NCBI GenBank assembly: GCA_017453085.1
Contig: JAFTKV010000264.1
Coordinates: 1 to 5,835, forward strand
Length of the DNA: 5,835 nt
Source: Clostridia bacterium
GTDB taxonomy: Bacteria > Bacillota > Clostridia > Oscillospirales > CAG-272
Direction of reading: 5' to 3'
A program made the position numbers and the translations under genes. Below are positions 1-5,835 of the stretch, in pieces (the first letter of the stretch is position 1; each line of letters begins with the position of its first letter). The notes beneath the pieces are model-generated. The model had not been told where the DNA came from. It searched no databases and worked only from the letters and a program-made list of their open reading frames with translations.

Positions 1-495
1 AATTACGGCGTCAGCGGCAAGACTATGCGAGAGGATCTCAATGATGCTTACATCAAGACCGGCGCGTATAACAATATGCTTCGTAACGCCAGACAGGCAG
101 ATATTACGCTGATCATGCTGGGCACCAACGACTCCAACCGTGACCAGAACTGGAATGCCAACTCCACCGCTAAATTCGAGGAGGGCTATCGGAATCTGCT
201 GAATGCGATCAAGGCAAAGAACGATGATATGACCTACTTTATGATGAACTGTCCCGTTTACAGCGGTAACGGCGCGTTCGGCAGCAAGACTGTCCGTGAT
301 CTGCAGAAGAGCCTGACCGATACCCTGATCGATGAGGGTTGGGATCTCCACTTCTTTGATATGCACACGTATACCAAGGACGTGATCACGCTGAAGAATT
401 TCCCCGACGGACTCCATCCCGGCAACAAGGGCTACGGTATGCTGGCCAACGGCGTTGCCGAAATGCTGGAAGAGTACAGAGCGACTCAAAATTAA
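1..495 (+). CDS. SGNH/GDSL-type hydrolase, C-terminal part (5' end outside window)
   Basis: The frame is open from base 1, so the gene begins upstream; 164 residues and a TAA stop are present. Three SGNH-superfamily blocks are visible. NYGVSGKT at fragment residues 1-8 fits block II with its oxyanion-hole Gly. LGTNDS at 40-45 is block III, with Gly41 and Asn43. FPDGLHPGNKGY at 134-145 is block V, with the Asp136/His139 pair of the catalytic triad. Block I with the nucleophilic Ser must lie upstream, so catalytic competence and any signal peptide cannot be judged. Family members hydrolyse ester bonds in lipids, acylated sugars or polysaccharides. Lying near a xylan-directed GH115 gene, it could be a carbohydrate acetylesterase, but that is inference. 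The ATG at 25 is internal to the block II region and is not the start. A hairpin follows the stop directly. Confidence 0.88.
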   Translation, partial: NYGVSGKTMREDLNDAYIKTGAYNNMLRNARQADITLIMLGTNDSNRDQNWNANSTAKFEEGYRNLLNAIKAKNDDMTYFMMNCPVYSGNGAFGSKTVRDLQKSLTDTLIDEGWDLHFFDMHTYTKDVITLKNFPDGLHPGNKGYGMLANGVAEMLEEYRATQN

Positions 496-499
496 TTCT

Positions 500-529
500 A
501 AAAGAACCACCCGTCAGGGTGGTTCTTTT
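500..529. terminator. Bidirectional intrinsic terminator between convergent genes
   Basis: A perfect 13-bp inverted repeat, AAAAGAACCACCC and GGGTGGTTCTTTT, flanks a 4-base GTCA loop. It starts 4 bases after the stop of the SGNH gene and ends 4 bases before the stop codon of the opposing reductase (534-536). The GC-rich inner stem with A-run and T-run outer arms gives a U-rich 3' end on either strand, so it can serve both genes. Confidence 0.9.
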
Positions 530-533
530 GGGT

Positions 534-1526
534 TTATCGGTTTGCAAGGATAGCGTCGATTTCTGCCAGCTCTTCTGCGGTGAAGCTCATATTCTTCAGC
601 GCTTCTACGTTCTCCTTTACCTGCTCGCCGCGGCTTGCGCCAATGAGGGCGGAGGTGACACCGTCGGTGCGGAGGGTCCAAGCCAGCGCCATCTGTGCCA
701 GGGTCTGACCGCGGCGCTCTGCCACTGCATTCAGGGCACGAACGGTGCGCAGCAGATTCTCGTTGATGTCCGATGCCCGCATAAAGCGAGGATCGTGGAT
801 GGCACGGGAGTCGGCAGGGATGCCGTTGAGATAACGTCCGGTGAGCTTACCGCCTGCCAGAGGGCCGAAGGCGATACAGCCAACGCCGTGCTCCTTCAGA
901 ACGTCGGTGAGGCCGTGCTCGATGGAGCGGTTGAACATAGAGTAATTGGGCTGATGGATCAGCATATGGGTGCCCATCTTTTCCAGCGTCTCGATAGCGA
1001 CCGCAGCCTGCTCGGGACTGTAATTGGAAATGCCCACGTACAGTGCCTTACCGCTCTTTACGATGTCGTGGAGTGCCTGCATGGTCTCCTCAATGGGCGT
1101 GTGCGGGTCGGGACGGTGGTGGTAGAAGATGTCTACGTAGTCCAGATGCATTCTCTTCAGCGACTGGTCCAGGCTGGCAATCAGATACTTGCGGGAGCCG
1201 TCGTTGCCGTAGGGACCCTGCCACATATCGTAGCCTGCCTTGGTGGAGATCAGCAGCTCATCCCGGTGGGTGTGCCAGTCGCGATCCATATGGATACCGA
1301 AGTTGCGCTCTGCCTCACCGTAAGGAGGGCCGTAGTTGTTGGCAAGGTCAAAATGGGTGATACCGTTGTCGAAGGCGGTGCGAAGGATGTCCTTCTGCAC
1401 GCCGAAGGGGGTGATGTCACCGAAGTTGTGCCACAGACCAAGGGAGATGGCGGGCAGCTTGATGCCGCTTCTGCCACATCTGCGGTAGGGCTGTTTTCTG
1501 TAACGGTCGTCTGCGGGAATGTACAT
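534..1526 (-). CDS. gpr: Aldo/keto reductase, L-glyceraldehyde 3-phosphate reductase (Gpr/YghZ-like)
   Basis: A complete 330-residue cytosolic NADPH-dependent reductase with the AKR (beta/alpha)8-barrel. It matches E. coli Gpr (YghZ, AKR14; also called MgrA) in block after block: SLGLWHNFG (28-36), THFDLANNYGPP (57-68), ISTKAGYDMW (93-102), SRKYLIASLDQSLKRM (111-126), GKALYVGIS (159-167), GVGCIAFGPLAGG (214-226), RYLNGIPADSR (231-241) and LIGASRGEQ (294-302, cofactor phosphate loop). The AKR tetrad is intact: Asp60, Tyr65, Lys96, His137. The E. coli enzyme reduces L-glyceraldehyde 3-phosphate, and also methylglyoxal, so a role in aldehyde detoxification is likely. The start is set by an AAAGGAG site at 1538-1544, 11 bases upstream, and by agreement with the E. 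coli N-terminus. It is convergent with the SGNH gene and divergent from the GH115 gene, with its own promoter, so it is probably monocistronic. The symbol gpr here does not mean the spore germination protease. The true substrate in this organism is unproven. Confidence 0.95.
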   Translation of the reverse strand: MYIPADDRYRKQPYRRCGRSGIKLPAISLGLWHNFGDITPFGVQKDILRTAFDNGITHFDLANNYGPPYGEAERNFGIHMDRDWHTHRDELLISTKAGYDMWQGPYGNDGSRKYLIASLDQSLKRMHLDYVDIFYHHRPDPHTPIEETMQALHDIVKSGKALYVGISNYSPEQAAVAIETLEKMGTHMLIHQPNYSMFNRSIEHGLTDVLKEHGVGCIAFGPLAGGKLTGRYLNGIPADSRAIHDPRFMRASDINENLLRTVRALNAVAERRGQTLAQMALAWTLRTDGVTSALIGASRGEQVKENVEALKNMSFTAEELAEIDAILANR

Positions 1527-1560
1527 GATGGAAATATCTCCTTTACATTAGTATAAATTA

Positions 1561-1589
1561 ATAATATCACATTATATATCAATTTTCAA
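1561..1589 (-). promoter_or_regulatory. Sigma-A type promoter for the aldo/keto reductase
   Basis: On the minus strand, TTGAAA (1584-1589) is followed after exactly 17 bases by TATTAT (1561-1566), one mismatch each from the sigma-A consensus. Transcription would start near 1554, leaving a leader of about 28 bases that carries the AAAGGAG ribosome binding site. The -35 box lies inside a 10-bp element, AATTTTCAAT (1581-1590), that recurs at 1613-1622. Confidence 0.75.
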
Positions 1590-1622
1590 TACGTGTATGT
1601 GGAAATGACAAAAATTTTCAAT
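1581..1622. repeat. 10-bp direct repeat pair upstream of the reductase
   Basis: AATTTTCAAT occurs at 1581-1590 and again at 1613-1622, 32 bp apart, about three helical turns. The first copy covers the -35 box of the reductase promoter and the second lies just upstream of it. This spacing would suit a regulator bound to one face of the DNA, but in such AT-rich sequence chance is a fair alternative. Confidence 0.35.
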
Positions 1623-1750
1623 TAATCAACAAGAATGTGCAGTAATTAAAACGAAGTTCGGAAGTTTTGTGCTGCAATATTATGCTATTATCTTTATGCG
1701 ATTGTAAAAATTGAGCAAATCTTTATTGTTTTTTTCAAGAAACGCTTTTT

Positions 1751-1780
1751 TCGTCGGATAGTCGTTGACAGATCCGATGA
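1751..1780. promoter_or_regulatory. Inverted repeat over the -35 box, candidate operator
   Basis: TCGTCGGAT (1751-1759) and ATCCGATGA (1772-1780) are inverted copies matching at 8 of 9 positions, 12 bp apart, with half-sites centred 21 bp (two helical turns) from each other. The -35 hexamer at 1765-1770 lies between the arms, so a dimeric protein bound here would block RNA polymerase. The regulator is unknown; I do not recognise the half-site as belonging to a named family. Confidence 0.45.
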
Positions 1781-1793
1781 GATTCGTTATAAT
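1765..1793 (+). promoter_or_regulatory. Perfect-consensus sigma-A promoter for the GH115 gene
   Basis: TTGACA (1765-1770), a 17-bp spacer, then TATAAT (1788-1793): both hexamers and the spacing are exact consensus. Transcription would begin near 1800, giving a leader of only about 20 bases, just enough for the GGAGG ribosome binding site at 1811-1815. There is no room for a riboswitch or leader peptide, so control, if any, must act at initiation. Confidence 0.88.
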
Positions 1794-1820
1794 TGTACCA
1801 TCAACCCCTTGGAGGTATAT

Positions 1821-4800
1821 ATGAAAAACAGCGTTTTAACCAAAGCACTGTCGTTTCTGCTGGCAGCTTTGACCGTGTTACCGATCTTAGCTTCCTGTAA
1901 AAGCGATAGCAGTAGCAGCGATACCACCACTGCTACTACGCAATCCGTACCGAAAAAAGATCCTGCGGACTCTCTTTATCAGGGCGAGCAGATCCTGCTG
2001 TACGATGCAAGCACCGCACCCGTCATTTACGTGGATGCTGCGGATTATAAGCAGACCGTTCGCGCCGTAGGCGACCTGCAGAAGGACTTTGAGCGGGTCA
2101 CCGACAAGAAGCCCTCCCTGGTGTACACGGCAGAGGAGCTGAAGGGTGCAAAGGTTGCCGTGATCATTGGTACGCTGGGACACAGCGCATTGATCGATTC
2201 CATGGAAGCTGCAGGCATCATCGGCGTAGACGATATCAAGGGGCAGTGGGAGGCATACTCCATCACAGTCGTGGAGAATCCCGTAGAAGGCGTGGAGAAG
2301 GCGGTCGTCATCGCAGGCAGCGATAAGCGCGGCACGATCTATGGGGCTTACGAACTGTCCGAGCAGATCGGCGTCTCGCCCTGGTATTACTGGAGCGATG
2401 TGGAGATCGAATACAAGGATAAGATCGAGCTGCCCGTAGCAGCATTGTCGCAGGTGGAAAAGCCCGACGTGAAGTATCGCGGTATCTTCCTGAACGACGA
2501 GGAAAACTTCACCGAATGGTCAGCTCAGTTTGCGACGAAAAAGGCTCCCGGCAAGCCCGGTGCCAACGTATACGCCCACGTGTACGAGCTGCTCCTTCGT
2601 CTGAAGGCGAACATTCTGTGGCCCGGTATGCACTCCGCTTCGGGCACAGACGCATTCAATAAGTATCTCAATCCCAAGACCGGTATCTCCTATAATGCAG
2701 AGCTGGCTGACGAATACGGTATCGTGATGTCCGCCAGCCACTGTGAAATGCTCCTGCGAAACAACGAGGGCGAATGGGAGGCCTGGTGCAAGGCCAATCA
2801 AGGCAAATACGGCCTCAAGATGGTTGGCGGAAGCTGGCATTCCTCCTACGACTATACCGTTAATGCCGAAGCGATGAACGCTTACTGGGAAGAGAGCGTT
2901 GCCCGCAACTATCTCTTCGAGAACGTGTATATGATCGGTCTGCGCGGTGTACACGATTCGGGCATCAACTGCTCTGCGCTCGCTGATAAATCCTACAAGG
3001 GCAAGGCAACCGTAGTCAAGAAAGCGGTGGAAGCCCAGCTGGAGATCCTTGCCAAGTACGAAAAGAAGTACGAGGAAAAGACCGGCGAGAAGATCAAGTT
3101 CGAGACCGCATACTGCGTATACAAGGAAGCCGCAGAATACTTCAAGTACGATATCGGACTTCCTTCGGATTGCTGTCTGATGTACGCCGAGGACAACCAC
3201 GGCTACATCCGCTCCACCGTTTCGGATGCGGATAAGGAAAACTACAGCCGATTCGGTATGTATTACCACGTATTCTACTGGGGACGTCCCGCCAGCTATC
3301 TGTGGATCAGCAATACACCTCTCACCATTATGGCGGAGGAAATGCGCAAGTCCTACTATACCGGCACCGATCACATCTGGGTGCTGAACGTAGGCGATAT
3401 CAAGCCCGCCGAGTTCAAGGTGGACTACTTTATGGAGCTTGGCTGGGACGTGGATTCCCACACCGAGCACAACACCGAGGAATATACGGTTCAGTTCTTG
3501 CAGGAGTCCTTCGGGCTTTCGGGCGATGACTCCAAGCAGTTTGCCTCCACCCTCACCAACTTCTATCAGATGATGCGCAGCTTCTATCCCGAGGTCATCG
3601 ATAAACATACGGATAAGGGCAATTACGATTACAGCGTGGTCAATTTTGGCAGCGAGGGATTCATTGTCATCGATCAGCTGACCAAGGTCTACGATAAATC
3701 GCTGAAGATCTATAACAGCCTTCCCGAGGGGAAAAAGGCGTCTTATTACGAAATTTTCCATTATACGATCTATTCCTATCTCCTCAGCGTACAGAAGCAC
3801 GTGTATAAGGAAATGAACCATCTGTGTTATGCTCAAGGCAGATATGCAGCCGCCAATGCGTATGCGGATCTGTCCGAGGCTGCGTACTATCAGATCCTTG
3901 CCGAGATCGAGTATTTCAACAAGCAGCTGATGGATGGCAAATGGGATAAGATCATGAACCCCTACAACTCCAAGATGCCTCAGCCCGAGGGCGCACCCGA
4001 TGTAAAACGCTCCTCTATGGCACAGGCTACGGGCGGTGTCGGACTTTCCGTAGAAGGTCAGACCGGTACGGATCCCGTGACGCTGAAGTTCGGCAGTCTG
4101 AACGATGATATCCGCTTCATGGATCTGTTCAACAAGGGAACCGCCGATGCAGCGTGGGCACTGACTGCTCCCGCATACGTGATCGTCACCAATTCTAAGG
4201 GTGAACGCCTCACCGGCAAGACCGTCGGCGAAAATGTAGTCTACGAGGGCACCGTTGGTGTGGAGGACAGATATTTCCTCTCCATCGATTGGGAAGCCTT
4301 CACCGCAGGTCAGACCAAGACGGGCACCCTCTCCCTGACCGACGATCTGGGCAATACATCGACGGCAAGTCTCAATGCCACAAAGCATGCACTGGATCCC
4401 GCCAAGGAAACGGTGAAGGGCTATTACGAGGAGAACGGTCTGGTTTCCATCGAAGCGGAGCACTTCACAGAGAATAAGAAGCAGGGCGGCTTTGAGTGGA
4501 AGTACATCGACGGTCTGGGCAGAAGCGGTGGCGTGATGATGGCACTGTCCGAGAAGAACAACGGCTTCGAAAACGTCCGTTTGACCCAGAATCTCACCAC
4601 AGAATCGCCATATCTGGAATACAAGATCCACTTTACTAACACCGGCCTGTATTACGGCACCTTCTACCGTCTGCCTACGCTCAACGAATCGGCAAGCGGT
4701 AAGTCCTACTGCCGCACCGGCTGGTCGCTGGACGGCTCGGACATCAAGTATCTCAGCGGCACGACCACCGCTGACGACGCCGACCATAGCGCTTGGGGTA

Positions 4801-5835
4801 ATATGATCAAGCTTCACATCGAGGAGCTGCGGATGAACATTACCATCGACGAGCCCGGTTGGCACACCATCCGCATCTATATGTCCAACTCCTTGCAGGC
4901 ATTTGATAAGATGGTATTTACTCAGGATCTCGACACAGCGTCCAGATTGGATGCCCCCGAGACCTATAATACGATCGCTTGGGAGCACGCTCCCGTGGCG
5001 AACCTTCCCGAGATCGCATTTGCGGACGTAAGCTGGAATCAGTATTCTGCAATGTACGATTTCGTACCCTCCGGCAACAACGCTCATACGGGCTACGTGA
5101 AGGTGGACAACACCGCAGGCTCGCTGACCCAGAACGGATGGGTCTGGAGCGCCGTATCCGCCGTCAGCGCGGCGTATCGCTCCTCGGCATCCAAGTGCCC
5201 CAACGTGGATAAAGGCTTCCTCTACGGCACACAGGACGTCCTCCTCAAGCTGCAGCGGCCCGGTGCAGGGAAGTACGCCTTCACCGTAGCGGTAGGTGAT
5301 CCCACGGGCACTGTCAAGGCGGAGAATATGAGCATTACTGCAGGCGATGCGATCTGCCTGTCCGGTATCAGCTCGGACAGAGGCGTGAAGCATTACTTCT
5401 TCGTCGCAGAAGCGGACGAGAGCGGTATCGTTGCGCTGAAGCTCTCGGGCAGCTGGATCGTCAGCAGCCTGGAGGTTTACAGCTACAGCGCACCCAAGAC
5501 TACCGGCAACGGCGCATTTACCGCCAATGGCGATGGCAATATCATCATTGAGGTCGAGACGGCTCTGGAGCAGTCCGAGTATGCCTCCACCAAGGAGAGT
5601 ACCGACGGCAAGGGTTACGCATGGATGGAAACGGCCGGCATCTACGGCGGCGGTATGTTCTTCGGACCCAACGCAGGCTCCAGCTATTCCGAAACCAACG
5701 TGACTGCCAGCACGACTGCAAAGATGTACTTTACCGTAGATATTCAGAAGGCGGGCACCTACACCGTCTGGGCTCTGATGAAGTGCAGCAGCCGAGAGGA
5801 CGACTCGGTGATCGTAGCACTGGGCGAAAAGACTC
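1821..5835 (+). CDS. Multimodular GH115 (xylan alpha-1,2-glucuronidase family) lipoprotein, 3' end outside window
   Basis: The frame is open from ATG 1821 (GGAGG 5 bases upstream) to the window end: 1338 residues, no stop. Residues 1-26 are a lipoprotein signal peptide with lipobox LASC, Cys26 being the lipidated residue, then a Ser/Thr-rich linker (28-42); the protein should sit on the outer face of the membrane. GH115 signatures follow: GSDKRGTIYGAYELSEQIG (166-184) and PWYYWSDV ending the N-terminal domain, YRGIFLNDEE (219-228), LLRLKANILWPGM (258-270), ADEYGIVMSASHCE (296-309), IGLRGVHDSG (372-381), YKE (434-436), EDNHGYIR (457-464), and IWVLNVGDIKPAEF (519-532). A helical region (about 550-715) and the GH115 C-terminal beta domain (about 873-1043, opening VSIEAEHF) come next. 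By motif position, Glu436 and Asn459 match catalytic-centre residues reported for Bacteroides GH115. The family removes (4-O-methyl)glucuronic acid from xylan; substrate is inferred. Usual length is about 800-1000; the excess is two further modules, residues 1063-1225 (galactose-binding-like) and about 1238 onward (CBM6/35-like). Confidence 0.93.
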   Translation, partial: MKNSVLTKALSFLLAALTVLPILASCKSDSSSSDTTTATTQSVPKKDPADSLYQGEQILLYDASTAPVIYVDAADYKQTVRAVGDLQKDFERVTDKKPSLVYTAEELKGAKVAVIIGTLGHSALIDSMEAAGIIGVDDIKGQWEAYSITVVENPVEGVEKAVVIAGSDKRGTIYGAYELSEQIGVSPWYYWSDVEIEYKDKIELPVAALSQVEKPDVKYRGIFLNDEENFTEWSAQFATKKAPGKPGANVYAHVYELLLRLKANILWPGMHSASGTDAFNKYLNPKTGISYNAELADEYGIVMSASHCEMLLRNNEGEWEAWCKANQGKYGLKMVGGSWHSSYDYTVNAEAMNAYWEESVARNYLFENVYMIGLRGVHDSGINCSALADKSYKGKATVVKKAVEAQLEILAKYEKKYEEKTGEKIKFETAYCVYKEAAEYFKYDIGLPSDCCLMYAEDNHGYIRSTVSDADKENYSRFGMYYHVFYWGRPASYLWISNTPLTIMAEEMRKSYYTGTDHIWVLNVGDIKPAEFKVDYFMELGWDVDSHTEHNTEEYTVQFLQESFGLSGDDSKQFASTLTNFYQMMRSFYPEVIDKHTDKGNYDYSVVNFGSEGFIVIDQLTKVYDKSLKIYNSLPEGKKASYYEIFHYTIYSYLLSVQKHVYKEMNHLCYAQGRYAAANAYADLSEAAYYQILAEIEYFNKQLMDGKWDKIMNPYNSKMPQPEGAPDVKRSSMAQATGGVGLSVEGQTGTDPVTLKFGSLNDDIRFMDLFNKGTADAAWALTAPAYVIVTNSKGERLTGKTVGENVVYEGTVGVEDRYFLSIDWEAFTAGQTKTGTLSLTDDLGNTSTASLNATKHALDPAKETVKGYYEENGLVSIEAEHFTENKKQGGFEWKYIDGLGRSGGVMMALSEKNNGFENVRLTQNLTTESPYLEYKIHFTNTGLYYGTFYRLPTLNESASGKSYCRTGWSLDGSDIKYLSGTTTADDADHSAWGNMIKLHIEELRMNITIDEPGWHTIRIYMSNSLQAFDKMVFTQDLDTASRLDAPETYNTIAWEHAPVANLPEIAFADVSWNQYSAMYDFVPSGNNAHTGYVKVDNTAGSLTQNGWVWSAVSAVSAAYRSSASKCPNVDKGFLYGTQDVLLKLQRPGAGKYAFTVAVGDPTGTVKAENMSITAGDAICLSGISSDRGVKHYFFVAEADESGIVALKLSGSWIVSSLEVYSYSAPKTTGNGAFTANGDGNIIIEVETALEQSEYASTKESTDGKGYAWMETAGIYGGGMFFGPNAGSSYSETNVTASTTAKMYFTVDIQKAGTYTVWALMKCSSREDDSVIVALGEKT

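Noticed and set aside
519..1556. A 345-codon open frame on the plus strand over the reductase gene
   Set aside because: This is the codon-aligned complement of the reductase, again open because that gene lacks TTA, CTA and TCA. It begins at a GTG inside the terminator hairpin and has no ribosome binding site.
1250..1582. Minus-strand frame overlapping the reductase start
   Set aside because: It is out of frame with the reductase, runs through its promoter and RBS, and shows only low-complexity Ser/Thr/Pro-rich translation.
1650..1700. A second rightward promoter around TATTAT at 1686-1691
   Set aside because: The only upstream TTG-like hexamer is at a spacing of about 13 bases, which is too short, and the perfect promoter at 1765-1793 explains transcription.
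1725..1751. T-rich tracts (1729-1735, 1746-1751) as an intrinsic terminator
   Set aside because: No stable GC-containing stem precedes either tract; the only pairing nearby is a short TTTC/GAAA with a two-base loop.
1590..1764. Small RNA, riboswitch or tiny gene in the AT-rich gap
   Set aside because: I see no ribosome-binding-site-led small frame, no conserved riboswitch core and no strong hairpin. It lies upstream of the GH115 transcript start and outside the reductase transcript.
2520..5393. A 957-codon open frame on the minus strand inside the GH115 gene
   Set aside because: It shares exact codon boundaries with the GH115 frame, so its stops would correspond to TTA, CTA or TCA codons, which that gene almost never uses. 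It shows no recognisable domain and reads as low-sense hydrophobic protein; the + strand frame carries the family motifs.
1..5835. CRISPR array, tRNA, rRNA, insertion sequence or phage genes
   Set aside because: There are no regularly spaced repeats, no cloverleaf or rRNA-like sequence, and no transposase or terminal inverted repeats on reading both strands.

Overview
The window holds parts of two carbohydrate-active genes flanking one complete metabolic gene. It looks like chromosomal DNA from a Gram-positive, Clostridia-type anaerobe, probably an uncultured gut or rumen fibre degrader. The clues are a lipoprotein signal peptide followed by a Ser/Thr-rich linker, strong GGAGG-type ribosome binding sites, consensus sigma-A promoters, coding DNA of roughly even GC with AT-rich gaps, and a plant-xylan-directed enzyme. 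The assignment to Clostridia is inference; nothing here fixes a genus.

Layout: (1) Bases 1-495, + strand, are the C-terminal 164 residues of an SGNH/GDSL-type hydrolase (esterase superfamily) whose start lies outside the window. (2) Bases 500-529 form a near-perfect hairpin between two convergent genes, a probable bidirectional terminator. (3) Bases 534-1526, - strand, are a complete aldo/keto reductase very close to E. coli Gpr/YghZ (L-glyceraldehyde 3-phosphate reductase), with its own sigma-A promoter and RBS. (4) Bases 1527-1820 are an AT-rich divergent intergenic region carrying the reductase promoter and a perfect-consensus promoter (TTGACA, 17 bp, TATAAT) facing right, with an inverted repeat over its -35 box. 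(5) Bases 1821-5835, + strand, are an open reading frame of at least 1338 residues that runs off the window. It is a secreted lipoprotein of glycoside hydrolase family 115 (xylan alpha-1,2-glucuronidase family) with at least two extra C-terminal beta-sandwich or carbohydrate-binding-like modules. It is uninterrupted, and its stop lies beyond the window.

How they may fit together: the GH115 enzyme would strip (4-O-methyl)glucuronic acid side chains from xylan at the cell surface. An SGNH esterase, if it is of the carbohydrate-esterase kind, could remove acyl groups from the same polymer. The reductase is cytosolic and may detoxify or reduce aldehydes from sugar catabolism. The three genes are convergent and then divergent, so they are not one operon, and the xylan link rests on the GH115 gene alone. 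I see no CRISPR array, tRNA, rRNA, insertion sequence or obviously new system. The more interesting points are the modular, somewhat divergent GH115 protein, its promoter architecture, and a striking restriction of TTA codons to the signal peptide.
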